Part shown: positions 17,688-26,290 of the stretch, piece by piece
How positions within the stretch are numbered: position 1 is the stretch's first letter
Layout: the number at the start of each line of letters is the position of its first letter
DNA from: Mariniplasma sp023230825
GTDB taxonomy: Bacteria > Bacillota_I > Bacilli_A > Acholeplasmatales > Acholeplasmataceae
Direction of reading: 5' to 3'
NCBI GenBank assembly: GCA_041654835.1
Contig: JBAZCQ010000003.1
Location: 145,808-209,807, forward strand
Length of the DNA: 64,000 bases
Notes under the pieces: generated by a model
What the model saw: only the letters and a program-made list of their open reading frames with translations
Database searches by the model: none
What the model was told of the DNA's origin: nothing
Program-made: the position numbers and the translations under genes

Positions 17688-18866
17688 CTAATATTTAATC
17701 AAATCAATAATGGCCATTTTATTTGTTTTTCTAAAGGAGAAAAAGCTTGCTAAAACAGCAACAAACATCATCAATGCCATTAAGGCCACATAATCGAGCA
17801 AATGAATTTGGTAAATGAACCTGGGCTTTTGTGTTTCAGGATGGATCATCCATTTTCCGTAATAATAAACTGCTAACCGGCCAAAGAAAAGACCAAAAAC
17901 AGTGGCGAAAGATGCGACGATTGATGTTTGCAAGGTAAAGACCCATTGCATACTTTTATTATTTAACCCCATTGCTTTTAAAATCCCGATTTCACGATAC
18001 TTCTTTTGAATGCTATAATTGAGCATATTTAAAACAACAATAAAAATAGTAATAGAAATTAAGACTTCGATCGTTCCAATGACTGCTCTTTGAGCTCTTT
18101 GAAGTTCAATAATTCGTCCTAAAGATTCTTGCCAATCATTAACCGTTTCTCTTCCTTTTAAAAGCAGTTTAATCTTTTCTACAACAGCCGTTGAAGTTTC
18201 TGGATCATGTAAACTCATCACAATAAAATACGTTCCATAACTTTGGTTGACCACAGTTGTCCTTGGTAAATATGTAAAATTGTTTTTATAATGAAACCGT
18301 CCTGTATCATAAGTGCCTGTTAAGATGAATTCACGACTCTCACCTAAAAAGTTTCCATAAAAGATGAGCCTATCACCAACATCCGCACCTATTTGTTTCG
18401 CATATTCATCATCGAGCATGATTTCCATCTTTGTCGGGTCGTTTAGCCTACCTTTAACAAGAGTTTCTTCAATCCCAATCCCAAACATTTCCCGATACGC
18501 ATACGTTGTTTCAAACTCTTCAGCCACATATAAATAAAAGGGGTGCAGTTGGGTGTTTTCTCCAGCAATGCGAATGTTTCCATTTAAAAAATTTTCATAA
18601 AAAACAACATCTACTTCTTCAAATTCCATAATTTGTAAAATTAGCTTGTCCTCTTCAGATGTGTTCAATTTTCTTTCAACTAACGATGTTCGGACATTTG
18701 ATGTGTACAACAAAAAATTATCTACAATAATATTTTTTAATACACTTGACATCGTCAAAATAAAAAATTGGACACCGACCCCGATAATAACCGCGAGCAT
18801 AATAACCAAATTTTGTAATTTATGATGTTTAATAAACCGATACGCTGTCTTAAGAGAAAAAAGCAT
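17688..18866 (-). CDS. FtsX/MacB-type ABC transporter permease 1
   Basis: The 392-residue protein has the same layout as its downstream partner: one N-terminal helix, an extracytoplasmic domain of about 230 residues, and three C-terminal helices. KKYREIGILKAMGLNNKSM near residue 300 is the coupling region. It starts 2 nt after the ATPase gene ends and is followed 9 nt later by permease 2. The two permeases probably form a heterodimer over an ATPase dimer, as in LolCDE-like exporters. Substrate unknown. Confidence 0.88.
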   Translation of the reverse strand: MLFSLKTAYRFIKHHKLQNLVIMLAVIIGVGVQFFILTMSSVLKNIIVDNFLLYTSNVRTSLVERKLNTSEEDKLILQIMEFEEVDVVFYENFLNGNIRIAGENTQLHPFYLYVAEEFETTYAYREMFGIGIEETLVKGRLNDPTKMEIMLDDEYAKQIGADVGDRLIFYGNFLGESREFILTGTYDTGRFHYKNNFTYLPRTTVVNQSYGTYFIVMSLHDPETSTAVVEKIKLLLKGRETVNDWQESLGRIIELQRAQRAVIGTIEVLISITIFIVVLNMLNYSIQKKYREIGILKAMGLNNKSMQWVFTLQTSIVASFATVFGLFFGRLAVYYYGKWMIHPETQKPRFIYQIHLLDYVALMALMMFVAVLASFFSFRKTNKMAIIDLIKY

Positions 18867-18868
18867 CG

Positions 18869-19555
18869 CTAATAAACCTTATCTTCTATAATTTCTCCAT
18901 CATGGAGGCGAATCACACGCTCATTTTTTTGTGGGGTAATTTGATCGTGTGTCACGACAATAAAAGTAATCCCATATGTTTGATGTAAATCACGAATAAT
19001 TTCATAGACAGAAGCAGCCGCAACCGAATCTAGGTTTCCAGTCGGTTCATCGGCAATAATAACATCTGGCTTCGCAAAAATAGCTCGAGCAATAGCGGTG
19101 CGTTGTTGTTCCCCACCACTCATCTCTTTAGGATAATGGGTGTACACATGACCCAAGCCAATTTTTTCCATTAGAGCGATTGCGTCTGCTTTAATTTTTT
19201 TTGTTATTTTCGTTCCTTGAATTTCTAAGGGAATTAAAACATTTTCTAAAGCCGTAAATTCAGGCATTAAATAATGAAATTGAAAAACAAAGCCTAAGTG
19301 ATGCGCTCTAAACTTGGCCTTTTCTTTTTCTTTCATTTTAGTAATTGCTTTATCATTTATCCGAATTTCCCCTTTGGAAACCGAATCAAGACCAGAAATA
19401 AGGTTTAACAGTGTTGTTTTACCACTTCCTGAGGCACCAACAAGCCAGCTAAAAGAATTTCTCTCAAATGATAAAGTGACGTTCTTTAGAACATCCGTTT
19501 TCGTTCTTGTACCATACGTTTTGTAAACGCTTTCAATTTCAATGATTTTTGCCAT
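18869..19555 (-). CDS. ABC transporter ATP-binding protein (LolD/MacB type)
   Basis: Cytosolic ATPase energising the two downstream permeases. The 228-residue protein shows Walker A GASGSGKTT near residues 37-45, the Q-loop FVFQFHYLMPE, the ABC signature MSGGEQQR near 144, Walker B VIIADEPTGNLDS near 165, and the H-loop VVTHD. It is the first gene of a three-gene operon. The context gives no substrate. Confidence 0.93.
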   Translation of the reverse strand: MAKIIEIESVYKTYGTRTKTDVLKNVTLSFERNSFSWLVGASGSGKTTLLNLISGLDSVSKGEIRINDKAITKMKEKEKAKFRAHHLGFVFQFHYLMPEFTALENVLIPLEIQGTKITKKIKADAIALMEKIGLGHVYTHYPKEMSGGEQQRTAIARAIFAKPDVIIADEPTGNLDSVAAASVYEIIRDLHQTYGITFIVVTHDQITPQKNERVIRLHDGEIIEDKVY

Positions 19556-19621
19556 TTAATCACCCATCGTCTATGTTAATTCTTATTATACACGAACAAA
19601 GATTAAAAGCATAATTTCCCT

Positions 19622-19651
19622 AAAAAAAAGAAGAAAACATTAATTTTCTTC
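19622..19651 (-). terminator. Terminator of ssb
   Basis: On the minus strand GAAGAAAA and TTTTCTTC pair around a 6-nt loop, followed by eight T. The ssb stop codon (19640-19642) lies in the loop. Confidence 0.75.
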
Positions 19652-19987
19652 CTTTTCTTCAAATTTGCTTGTGCCAGATAAGAAGGTTATTCTTTCGGCA
19701 ATCACTTCAAGCATATTCAGTTTTTTCTCCTCATCAAGCTCGTACTTGTATGTTTGAATTCGTGCTTTAACAGCAATCATCGTCCCTTTCACACAGTATG
19801 ATTCAGTAGCTGTTGCGAGTCCTTCCCAAACAGTAATTTTAATAAAGTCTGTATCATAAGTTCCTTCCATGTTTTTAAAGCCGCGTTGAACAGCGAGGAC
19901 AATATCACTTACCTTTCTTCCGTCGGTTAAAATCCGGATTTCAGGATCTCTTGCTAAACGACCAACTAACACCAATTGATTCAGCAT
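19640..19987 (-). CDS. Short single-stranded DNA-binding protein (SsbB-like)
   Basis: OB-fold SSB. The start MLNQLVLVGRLARDPE at 19987 has AGGAG 8 nt upstream; a longer frame to 20044 adds a non-SSB leader. The 115 residues contain the OB core (VLVGRLARDPEIR, then VQRGFKN and FIKITVWEGLA), but the end, FEEKEEN, lacks the acidic DDDIPF-type tip that recruits partner proteins in principal SSBs. The length and missing tip resemble B. subtilis SsbB, an accessory SSB for uptake or repair. A main SSB is expected elsewhere. Confidence 0.87.
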   Translation of the reverse strand: MLNQLVLVGRLARDPEIRILTDGRKVSDIVLAVQRGFKNMEGTYDTDFIKITVWEGLATATESYCVKGTMIAVKARIQTYKYELDEEKKLNMLEVIAERITFLSGTSKFEEKEEN

Positions 19988-20109
19988 CTTTGCTTCTCCT
20001 TTTTTCTTTACCTTAAACAAAATAAGGCGAAGATGCAAAGGCAACTTTTATAAATAGGTTCAGTCTATTGATTTTATTTTGATGAAATAAATATAAGGTA
20101 AAACAATCT

Positions 20110-21420
20110 TTATTTGTTTCTCCCTTTGTTTAATAAAAAAGACGATGTTTTCGTCTTTTTATAAATTAAAAGCGCCATTCTGTGTTTTTTTATCCGTTCA
20201 ATTGCTGTAAACAGATCCGCTAGTGTGAGTGATTGAACAACATCAATCATTTCAAATAAAGATCGTTTTTGGAGTTGCGTTCCAGAGTGAATATACGTTT
20301 TTGTTTCTAAGTTATTCAAAGCGAAGATATATTGACCTAAAAACGTTTTTTGATAACGTTCAAACGCTTCTTGCGTTAAATAGTTTTGAACTTCATCTGT
20401 TAAATACGTGACAAGCGCTTTTTTAAGTCGATAAATATTTTTGCTTTCAGCATAAATAACGATGTTTTCTGCTTGTTGAACGAAAGTTGTTTGATAAGAA
20501 AAGTTTCTGTTCATCCAATTGTTTTTAATCCACTCTTCAATTTTAAGTGATGAAGGCCCTAATAGTAAATTCAGTGCGAGTGTTAAAGCTGCTTCTTGCC
20601 GTGCTTTTTCGGCCTCAGGCTTTGTCGATGGATCTAGTTTAATTCCTATCATCAATTTGTTCATTTGAACGTCTTGCTCAACAACTTCGTAGCGTTTAAC
20701 CACTGGTTTTGGTTCTTTAGGAAAAACAAGTTTTGGTTTTAATTTTGGTTTGGCTTGCTGATCATATTGTTTAAAAAATGCTTGCATTTCTGTTAAATTC
20801 ATTTTTCCTGCAATAACTAGTAAACGTTGATTAGACCCATAAAAGTGATTATAGACTTGAGTTAACATGGACGGTGTCACTGTTTGGATAGATGCAATCG
20901 TCCCGCCAATTTCATGCTTCATCGGATGATTATGATACATGTTTTCTAAAAGATGATTGTACATCACGGATTGGGGATCATCTAAGTACATTTTTAATTC
21001 TTCAGCAATAATCAGTTTTTCTTGAGCAACGTTTTCCTCAGTAAAATAAGGAACGTCTAACATATTTAATAAATGGGTTAAAGCTGGATATAAATGTTCG
21101 GTCGCATTAAAGATATACCCCGTCATTGTTCTTGAAGTCATCGCGTTCGCATCAACACCTAGTTTGGAAAAATGGTGAAAGGCATCGCCATCCGGCATCG
21201 CAAAGATTTTATGTTCTAAAAAATGAGCTATTCCAGGCGGTAAATAATAGGTTTTATTATCGTACATATACTGTAAATGAAGTGCTCCAAAAGGAAAGGA
21301 ACACTGCACGTAGGTCGTGTATGTTTCGTCTGTTTTGGGTAAAAGATGAACAGTCATCCCATTTTTAAGTTTTAAAACATAAAGCGTTTCTTTCAGTTGA
21401 TCAAAAACGATTTTTTTCAT
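20110..21420 (-). CDS. M16-family zinc peptidase-like protein (YmfH-like)
   Basis: The 436-residue protein contains the inverted zinc motif HxxEH as HFLEH near residues 65-69, followed by the second-Glu region of active M16 peptidases (EELKMYLDDP near 140). It is paired with a non-motif homologue (21417-22622) starting 4 nt before its own ATG end, the active/inactive heterodimer layout of YmfF/YmfH-type pairs. It could cleave peptides or be involved in maturation of an unknown substrate; no RiPP precursor is visible nearby. Confidence 0.87.
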   Translation of the reverse strand: MKKIVFDQLKETLYVLKLKNGMTVHLLPKTDETYTTYVQCSFPFGALHLQYMYDNKTYYLPPGIAHFLEHKIFAMPDGDAFHHFSKLGVDANAMTSRTMTGYIFNATEHLYPALTHLLNMLDVPYFTEENVAQEKLIIAEELKMYLDDPQSVMYNHLLENMYHNHPMKHEIGGTIASIQTVTPSMLTQVYNHFYGSNQRLLVIAGKMNLTEMQAFFKQYDQQAKPKLKPKLVFPKEPKPVVKRYEVVEQDVQMNKLMIGIKLDPSTKPEAEKARQEAALTLALNLLLGPSSLKIEEWIKNNWMNRNFSYQTTFVQQAENIVIYAESKNIYRLKKALVTYLTDEVQNYLTQEAFERYQKTFLGQYIFALNNLETKTYIHSGTQLQKRSLFEMIDVVQSLTLADLFTAIERIKKHRMALLIYKKTKTSSFLLNKGRNK

Positions 21421-22622
21421 GACTCATCACCATGTAAAACATAAACGGTTTTTAACTTTAATTGTTTTAAAGCTTGATTTACTTCCTCAAGGGTTACTTT
21501 ACGGATGCGTTCAAGACGATGATCAAAGGCGGGTAAATCGGGAAATAAATAATGTAAAAATGCGCGTTTCGTTAAAATGGACTGCGAATCAAAAGAGCTT
21601 TTCATTTGATGAAGTAAAAATGATTTTGCATATTCCAGTTCGATTTCTGTTATTCCTTTCGTCTTTAACGCTTTAACGAGGGCTTTGATTTTTGTCACTG
21701 CTTCTTGTCTTTTTTCTAGTTGAACGCCACTAGAAATAATCAATGTCCCACGGTAGTAATTGTAAGTTGAGCTAATATAATAACTCAATCCTTCTTCCTC
21801 ACGGATGATTTTAAACAACCGGCTTTCAGGATAACCGCCAACAATCGTATCAACTATTAAAGCCGCCTCATAAAGGGGGTCTGTTCTAACAATAGGAAGC
21901 TGGTATCCCATTTTAATGATGGCTTGATTCATGGGCAAAAATTCATCAATAACTTCTTCCGTTTGGTTATGGTTCAAATGGTATGTAAGAGTTAATGGTG
22001 TATCATTCGCCTTTATTTTCAATTCTTTCAGTTGTTCTAACTGATTTTCTGCTAAATCACCGTTAACAATGATTTGAACGTTTTCTTTGGAAAAGGTTGT
22101 TTGAAAATAATCCCATAATTGATCATTCGTTAATTTTTTAATATCTTTTAATTGCCCAGCAAGAGGATAGCCTGCAAGACTGTTTTTATGAAACAATTCT
22201 GAAAAGCGTAAGGATGCATAGCTGTCTTTTTGTTCTTTCACCGTTTCCCACTCTTCCATTAGAAAACGTTTTTCCTCGTTAAAGATATCTTGATTAAAAT
22301 GTTCACGTTTAATAAAAATGTCGTTTATTAAACTAACAACATCACGTAAAAGTGTTTCATCATGAACAAATGTTGGTTGCACAAAAGAAAAAACAAAAGA
22401 CATCACGCTTAAATTAGCGTGAAGCTCTGTTCTTAATGAAAGTTGAGCACCGTATAAAGTTTCTAGTTTCTCAATGAACCGGGTTCTTGTCGGTAAAGAA
22501 CGTGTATGTGAGCCCAATACTTTAGGTAGTAAAAAACGATACACTCGCGTCGCTTTTTCATCAACTGCTGTAAAGTAAAACGCTATTTGTATCGTTTTAA
22601 ATTGGCTATGAACAGTAATCAT
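21417..22622 (-). CDS. M16-family peptidase-like protein lacking the zinc motif (YmfF-like)
   Basis: The 401-residue protein has M16 fold features, such as the GYPESRLFKIIREEEGLSYY block near residue 275, but no HxxEH, so it is probably the catalytically inactive partner of the downstream gene. Its ATG overlaps the deoD stop as TAATG, and its TGA overlaps the next ATG by 4 nt. Stable pairing with the YmfH-like subunit is inferred from the family layout. Confidence 0.85.
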   Translation of the reverse strand: MITVHSQFKTIQIAFYFTAVDEKATRVYRFLLPKVLGSHTRSLPTRTRFIEKLETLYGAQLSLRTELHANLSVMSFVFSFVQPTFVHDETLLRDVVSLINDIFIKREHFNQDIFNEEKRFLMEEWETVKEQKDSYASLRFSELFHKNSLAGYPLAGQLKDIKKLTNDQLWDYFQTTFSKENVQIIVNGDLAENQLEQLKELKIKANDTPLTLTYHLNHNQTEEVIDEFLPMNQAIIKMGYQLPIVRTDPLYEAALIVDTIVGGYPESRLFKIIREEEGLSYYISSTYNYYRGTLIISSGVQLEKRQEAVTKIKALVKALKTKGITEIELEYAKSFLLHQMKSSFDSQSILTKRAFLHYLFPDLPAFDHRLERIRKVTLEEVNQALKQLKLKTVYVLHGDES

Positions 22623-23332
22623 TATAAACTATTTAATGCAACTTCCATCATTTTTGTAAAGGCATTTTGTCTTTCTTCGGCAGTGGTTGCTTCATGGGTC
22701 ACGAGTGAGTCTGAAACCGTTAAAATACAAGCTGCACGTTTGTTTAAAGCTCTCGCATTTGCGAAAAGGGCGAAACTTTCCATTTCTACTGCTTCAGCAC
22801 CATATTTTTGGTAAATGTCTTTAAACTCATCTGGATTCATGCGGTAAAAAACATCTGATGAATGAATAATGGTTTTTCTTAAAGGAATGTTTAGTTTTTC
22901 ACTTGCTTTTATTAAACGGTTGTTTAATACTTTTGTGGCGTTTAAAAGTTTTCTGTTTGAGACACCCATTGTTTTCGCATAGCTCGATTCACTATACGCT
23001 TTTTCAACAAGTAAGACATCGTATAACTTTAACTCAGGTGAGTAGGCCCCACATGAACCGACACGAATGATATTTTCAACATCGTAAAATTTGTAGAGCT
23101 CATAACTATAAATTCCAATGCTTGGCATACCCATACCCGAGCCCATGACGGTGACTTTTTTCTTTCCATAATAACCGGTATAACCGAGCATATTACGGAC
23201 AGAGTTAATTTCAACGACATTGGTTAAAAAAGTATCTGCGATAAATTTCGCTCTTAATGGATCGCCTGGCATTAAAACTGTTTTGGCAATTAAATCCTTG
23301 TTTTCTAAACTAATATGAGGTGTTGGAATCAT
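22622..23332 (-). CDS. deoD: Purine-nucleoside phosphorylase, DeoD type
   Basis: Splits purine (deoxy)nucleosides into base and (deoxy)ribose-1-phosphate. The start MIPTPHISLENKD at 23332 follows AAGGAG at 6 nt; the 22 codons upstream in frame are the out-of-frame tail of deoC. The resulting 236 residues match DeoD. Motifs include VLMPGDPLRAKFIAD (about residues 20-34), GSGMGMPSIGIYS (about 63-75) and VEMESFALF (about 178-186). It overlaps deoC by 23 nt, forming a deoxynucleoside-degradation pair. Confidence 0.95.
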   Translation of the reverse strand: MIPTPHISLENKDLIAKTVLMPGDPLRAKFIADTFLTNVVEINSVRNMLGYTGYYGKKKVTVMGSGMGMPSIGIYSYELYKFYDVENIIRVGSCGAYSPELKLYDVLLVEKAYSESSYAKTMGVSNRKLLNATKVLNNRLIKASEKLNIPLRKTIIHSSDVFYRMNPDEFKDIYQKYGAEAVEMESFALFANARALNKRAACILTVSDSLVTHEATTAEERQNAFTKMMEVALNSL

Positions 23333-23981
23333 GTGAATCTCCTTTTTCAATAATTTGAATGCCTCGGGATGTACCAATTCGGTTGGCTCCGGCTTCAATC
23401 ATTTTCATTGCATCTTCGTATGTTCTAATTCCTCCACTGGCTTTAACGCCTGCTTTATCTTTCACTGTTTCACGCATTAAGCGAACATGATGTTCGGTTG
23501 CGCCAGCAGTTCCAAATCCAGTAGAAGTTTTCACAAAATCAGCTTTTTCTTCAACAGCCATTTCACAAGCTTTGATAATTTCATCATCAGTTAAGTAGCA
23601 GGTTTCTAAAATAACTTTGACCGTTCTTCCTTGTGCTGCTTCAACGACGGCTTTAATTTCTTCATGGATAATTTCATAACGTTTGTCCTTGAGTGCACCA
23701 ACATTAATAACCATGTCAATTTCATCTGCACCATCTAAAATGGCTTGTTCTGTTTCGTAACGTTTAACACTTGGTAAATGTGTTCCGTGCGGAAAACCAA
23801 CAACAGTACAAACTAAAACAGCTTCGTTTTTGATTCTTTCTTTGACATAGCGAACCCAAATAGGATTAATACATAAACTTTGAAACGTATGTGTTTCAGC
23901 TTCATGAATGATTTGATCGATTTGTTTTTGACTGACATTCGCACCTAAAATGGTGTGGTCAATCATTTGGTTGAGTTTCAT
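23310..23981 (-). CDS. deoC: Deoxyribose-phosphate aldolase
   Basis: Cleaves deoxyribose-5-phosphate to glyceraldehyde-3-phosphate and acetaldehyde. The 223-residue protein has the catalytic Schiff-base lysine in DFVKTSTGFG (near residue 150), and the blocks DEIDMVINVG (about 87) and KASGGIRTYEDA (about 180). Its start overlaps the end of the YczE-like gene by 23 nt and its end overlaps deoD, so all three are probably one transcript. With deoD and pdp it would allow growth on DNA-derived nucleosides. Confidence 0.96.
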   Translation of the reverse strand: MKLNQMIDHTILGANVSQKQIDQIIHEAETHTFQSLCINPIWVRYVKERIKNEAVLVCTVVGFPHGTHLPSVKRYETEQAILDGADEIDMVINVGALKDKRYEIIHEEIKAVVEAAQGRTVKVILETCYLTDDEIIKACEMAVEEKADFVKTSTGFGTAGATEHHVRLMRETVKDKAGVKASGGIRTYEDAMKMIEAGANRIGTSRGIQIIEKGDSHDSNTSY

Positions 23982-24630
23982 TGTTCAAAACTCCTTTCAC
24001 AATGGTTTTTTTAAAGATTTTTGTAAAATAGGAAATCAAGGCTCCTAAAGTAAAAGTCATAATAATTGTGAATAAATAAACTTGTTCAAACAGCCGAGTC
24101 GTTATCAACCCTAAAATAATCGCTGCAGTTAAAAAAGTTAACTCGATAATCAGCTTAGATAAGACCATGTTATTTGTCTTCGCATAAATAATGAGCATGA
24201 TTCTCTCATATGGAGAAGCTGGTAAGCCCGTTAAGATGGTTAAGGCAACGCCCATAGAACTTATTATAAGGCCAATCGCTGCAAAACTAATTCTCGTTGC
24301 TAGATGTTCTAAAAAGGTCGTTGGTAACAAATTTAAAAGAAACATCCACCCATCAATAAAAAGACCTACAACAAAAATAAAGATTAGACTAATAAACATA
24401 TCCTTCTCTCGGTTAAGCGCAAAGGCAAATAGAGTTGCGGCAATACCAGTGAAGATAACAACAGTTCCTAGCGTAATTTGCGGAATCGATTTACTAATCA
24501 AAATATGAAGAAAATAATTCATTGCATCGAGTGGGGCTGCCCCAAGTTGAGAACAAATAATTAAAGATAAACCTAAAGCCACAACGATAAAGCCCACAGT
24601 ATGAATCACAATTTTATGACGTAATGGCAT
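23959..24630 (-). CDS. YczE/YitT-type integral membrane protein
   Basis: The 223-residue protein has about five or six membrane segments, with the family-like GLSLIICSQLGAAPLDAM near residue 20 and a Cys- and Pro-poor core. It starts behind a GGAGGCC-type ribosome site. The 3' end overlaps deoC. A transport role linked to deoxynucleoside use is possible from context only; the family has no firmly established substrate. Confidence 0.78.
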   Translation of the reverse strand: MPLRHKIVIHTVGFIVVALGLSLIICSQLGAAPLDAMNYFLHILISKSIPQITLGTVVIFTGIAATLFAFALNREKDMFISLIFIFVVGLFIDGWMFLLNLLPTTFLEHLATRISFAAIGLIISSMGVALTILTGLPASPYERIMLIIYAKTNNMVLSKLIIELTFLTAAIILGLITTRLFEQVYLFTIIMTFTLGALISYFTKIFKKTIVKGVLNNETQPND

Positions 24631-24641
24631 AAGGCCTCCTA

Positions 24642-25499
24642 TTATAAATCAAGTAACTGCTTCAGTTCGACTTTTTCAAAACGATGATCAGCAACGGGAA
24701 ACTTCCGCCGTTTTAAAATTCGATGGACGCGTTTTAATTGCTTTTTAGGAACCACTTTTGTCCCTTTAATAAAACCAGGTACATCGAGTAAATAAGGGTC
24801 AATAGCGGCACGAACAGCATCTGTCGGAAGCGGTCTGATTTCGTCTTGAATGCGGTAAAAAATGTAATCGATGTCAGGGGGTAAGACAGTGAGTGTTTGT
24901 TCTTGCCATTCGATACCAATGACAAGCTGTTTGTTTTCAATTTGTAAAAAGTGATAACGGGGAACGTATGTTTCTAATTCATCGTAGTATTTTTGTAATT
25001 CTGAATAATCATCTAAGTAGCGGTAAAGACGTTTTAATTTTTCTGTTTCCATTAAAAAATAATTACTCATAATGACAGGATTCTTTTCAATATAAGCTCC
25101 CTTTAGCATTTCAAATACTTTGAGTAAAACTTCACTCTTAAAGGGTAGAACGTCTTCAAACATTTCGTTATAAATATGAAAATCAAATCGCTGACAGACT
25201 TTTTTTACAATTTCAAAAAGATGATTAGCAACGTAATTAGGCGTTAAAAGTGGCATTTCTAAACGAAAGTTTAAATCTAAAAAACGCGGATTTAAGCGAT
25301 AAATATCTGGTACCGTCGATTTTGGAGTAATTAAAAAACGTGAGGTGTGTCCTAGTCGTGGGTGTTGATATAAAAAGCGAACACTTTGGTTGTCCATTTC
25401 AATCCGAAATCCAGGAATGTCTTCGAAAAAAGCAATCAAAGTATCAATATCAATTTGACGACTTTTCTCTTTGAAAAAATGAAGATTAAATGATGTCAT
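24642..25499 (-). CDS. Conserved hypothetical protein, 285 residues
   Basis: I do not recognise a family. The protein is soluble-looking, with no signal peptide or membrane helix. It is rich in aromatic and charged residues in the middle (a helical YLDDYSELQKYYDELETYV stretch near residue 165) and has a basic C-terminus (KKQLKRVHRILKRRKF near 255). It lies between surE and the YczE-like gene on the same strand, with an 11-nt gap to the latter and a GGCGGTGGAAAG ribosome region. Codon use looks like its neighbours, so it is probably a real lineage protein. Confidence 0.75.
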   Translation of the reverse strand: MTSFNLHFFKEKSRQIDIDTLIAFFEDIPGFRIEMDNQSVRFLYQHPRLGHTSRFLITPKSTVPDIYRLNPRFLDLNFRLEMPLLTPNYVANHLFEIVKKVCQRFDFHIYNEMFEDVLPFKSEVLLKVFEMLKGAYIEKNPVIMSNYFLMETEKLKRLYRYLDDYSELQKYYDELETYVPRYHFLQIENKQLVIGIEWQEQTLTVLPPDIDYIFYRIQDEIRPLPTDAVRAAIDPYLLDVPGFIKGTKVVPKKQLKRVHRILKRRKFPVADHRFEKVELKQLLDL

Positions 25500-25547
25500 C
25501 TTTCCACCGCCTTTACTCTTTTATTTTACCACAATTAGATGGTTCTC

Positions 25548-26288
25548 TCAATGTTGTTCATCTCGTAAAATTTTTTTAATGTATGCATGATCAGTTCGAT
25601 CAAGTTTCAGTGGTGTCATCGAAATATAACCATTCTCATAAGCGACAACATCACTATCAGGATGTTCTTCGTAATGAATCAAACTGCTTTTAATGTAATA
25701 AACATCGGTTTTTTCTGAAAGCGTAAATTCGGTATGTTGGAGTCTTAATCCTTGGTTCGTTATTTTAACACCCTGTGGTCTTGCGAAAGACGCTTTTGGA
25801 AAGTTAATGTTAAGAATACCATTAAACTGATACACTTTCGTTTCTAAAATTTCGTCGAATAGTTTATATGTTTCGTCAAATAAATAAGGTAGATGAACAT
25901 CAGCAGCGGAAATTGCAATGGCATCGATACCTAAAATCTTCGCTTCAATTGCGGCCGCTACAGTACCAGAATAAAGGACATCACTGGCGATGTTTACACC
26001 ATGATTAATCCCTGATACAACCAAGTCAAAATCGACATTAAAAAACTTTAACCCCATACGGACTGCATCTGCTGGCGTTCCGTTTACAACGAGCGTTTCA
26101 GTCGTTCCAATTAAAGGATCAATATCGTATGCTTCAATTTTGTTCGTAATCGTAATTGCTTGACTTTGCCCACTTTGTGGTTCTTTTGGTGCAGCAACAT
26201 ATAAGTTGCCAAACGGGGCCAATGCTTTAATTAAAAGCGCTAAACCTTTGGCTTGATAGCCATCATCATTTACAATTAAAATATTCAT
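25548..26288 (-). CDS. surE: 5'/3'-nucleotidase SurE
   Basis: Metal-dependent nucleoside-monophosphate phosphatase. The 246-residue protein has the metal-binding NDDG at residues 6-9, AAPKEPQSGQSQAIT near 34-48, the NGTPADAVRMGL motif (about 90-101), and SGINHGVN (about 108-115). It follows ileS by 2 nt, so it shares the T-box-controlled transcript. It ends at TGA. Confidence 0.95.
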   Translation of the reverse strand: MNILIVNDDGYQAKGLALLIKALAPFGNLYVAAPKEPQSGQSQAITITNKIEAYDIDPLIGTTETLVVNGTPADAVRMGLKFFNVDFDLVVSGINHGVNIASDVLYSGTVAAAIEAKILGIDAIAISAADVHLPYLFDETYKLFDEILETKVYQFNGILNINFPKASFARPQGVKITNQGLRLQHTEFTLSEKTDVYYIKSSLIHYEEHPDSDVVAYENGYISMTPLKLDRTDHAYIKKILRDEQH

Positions 26289-26290
26289 TT

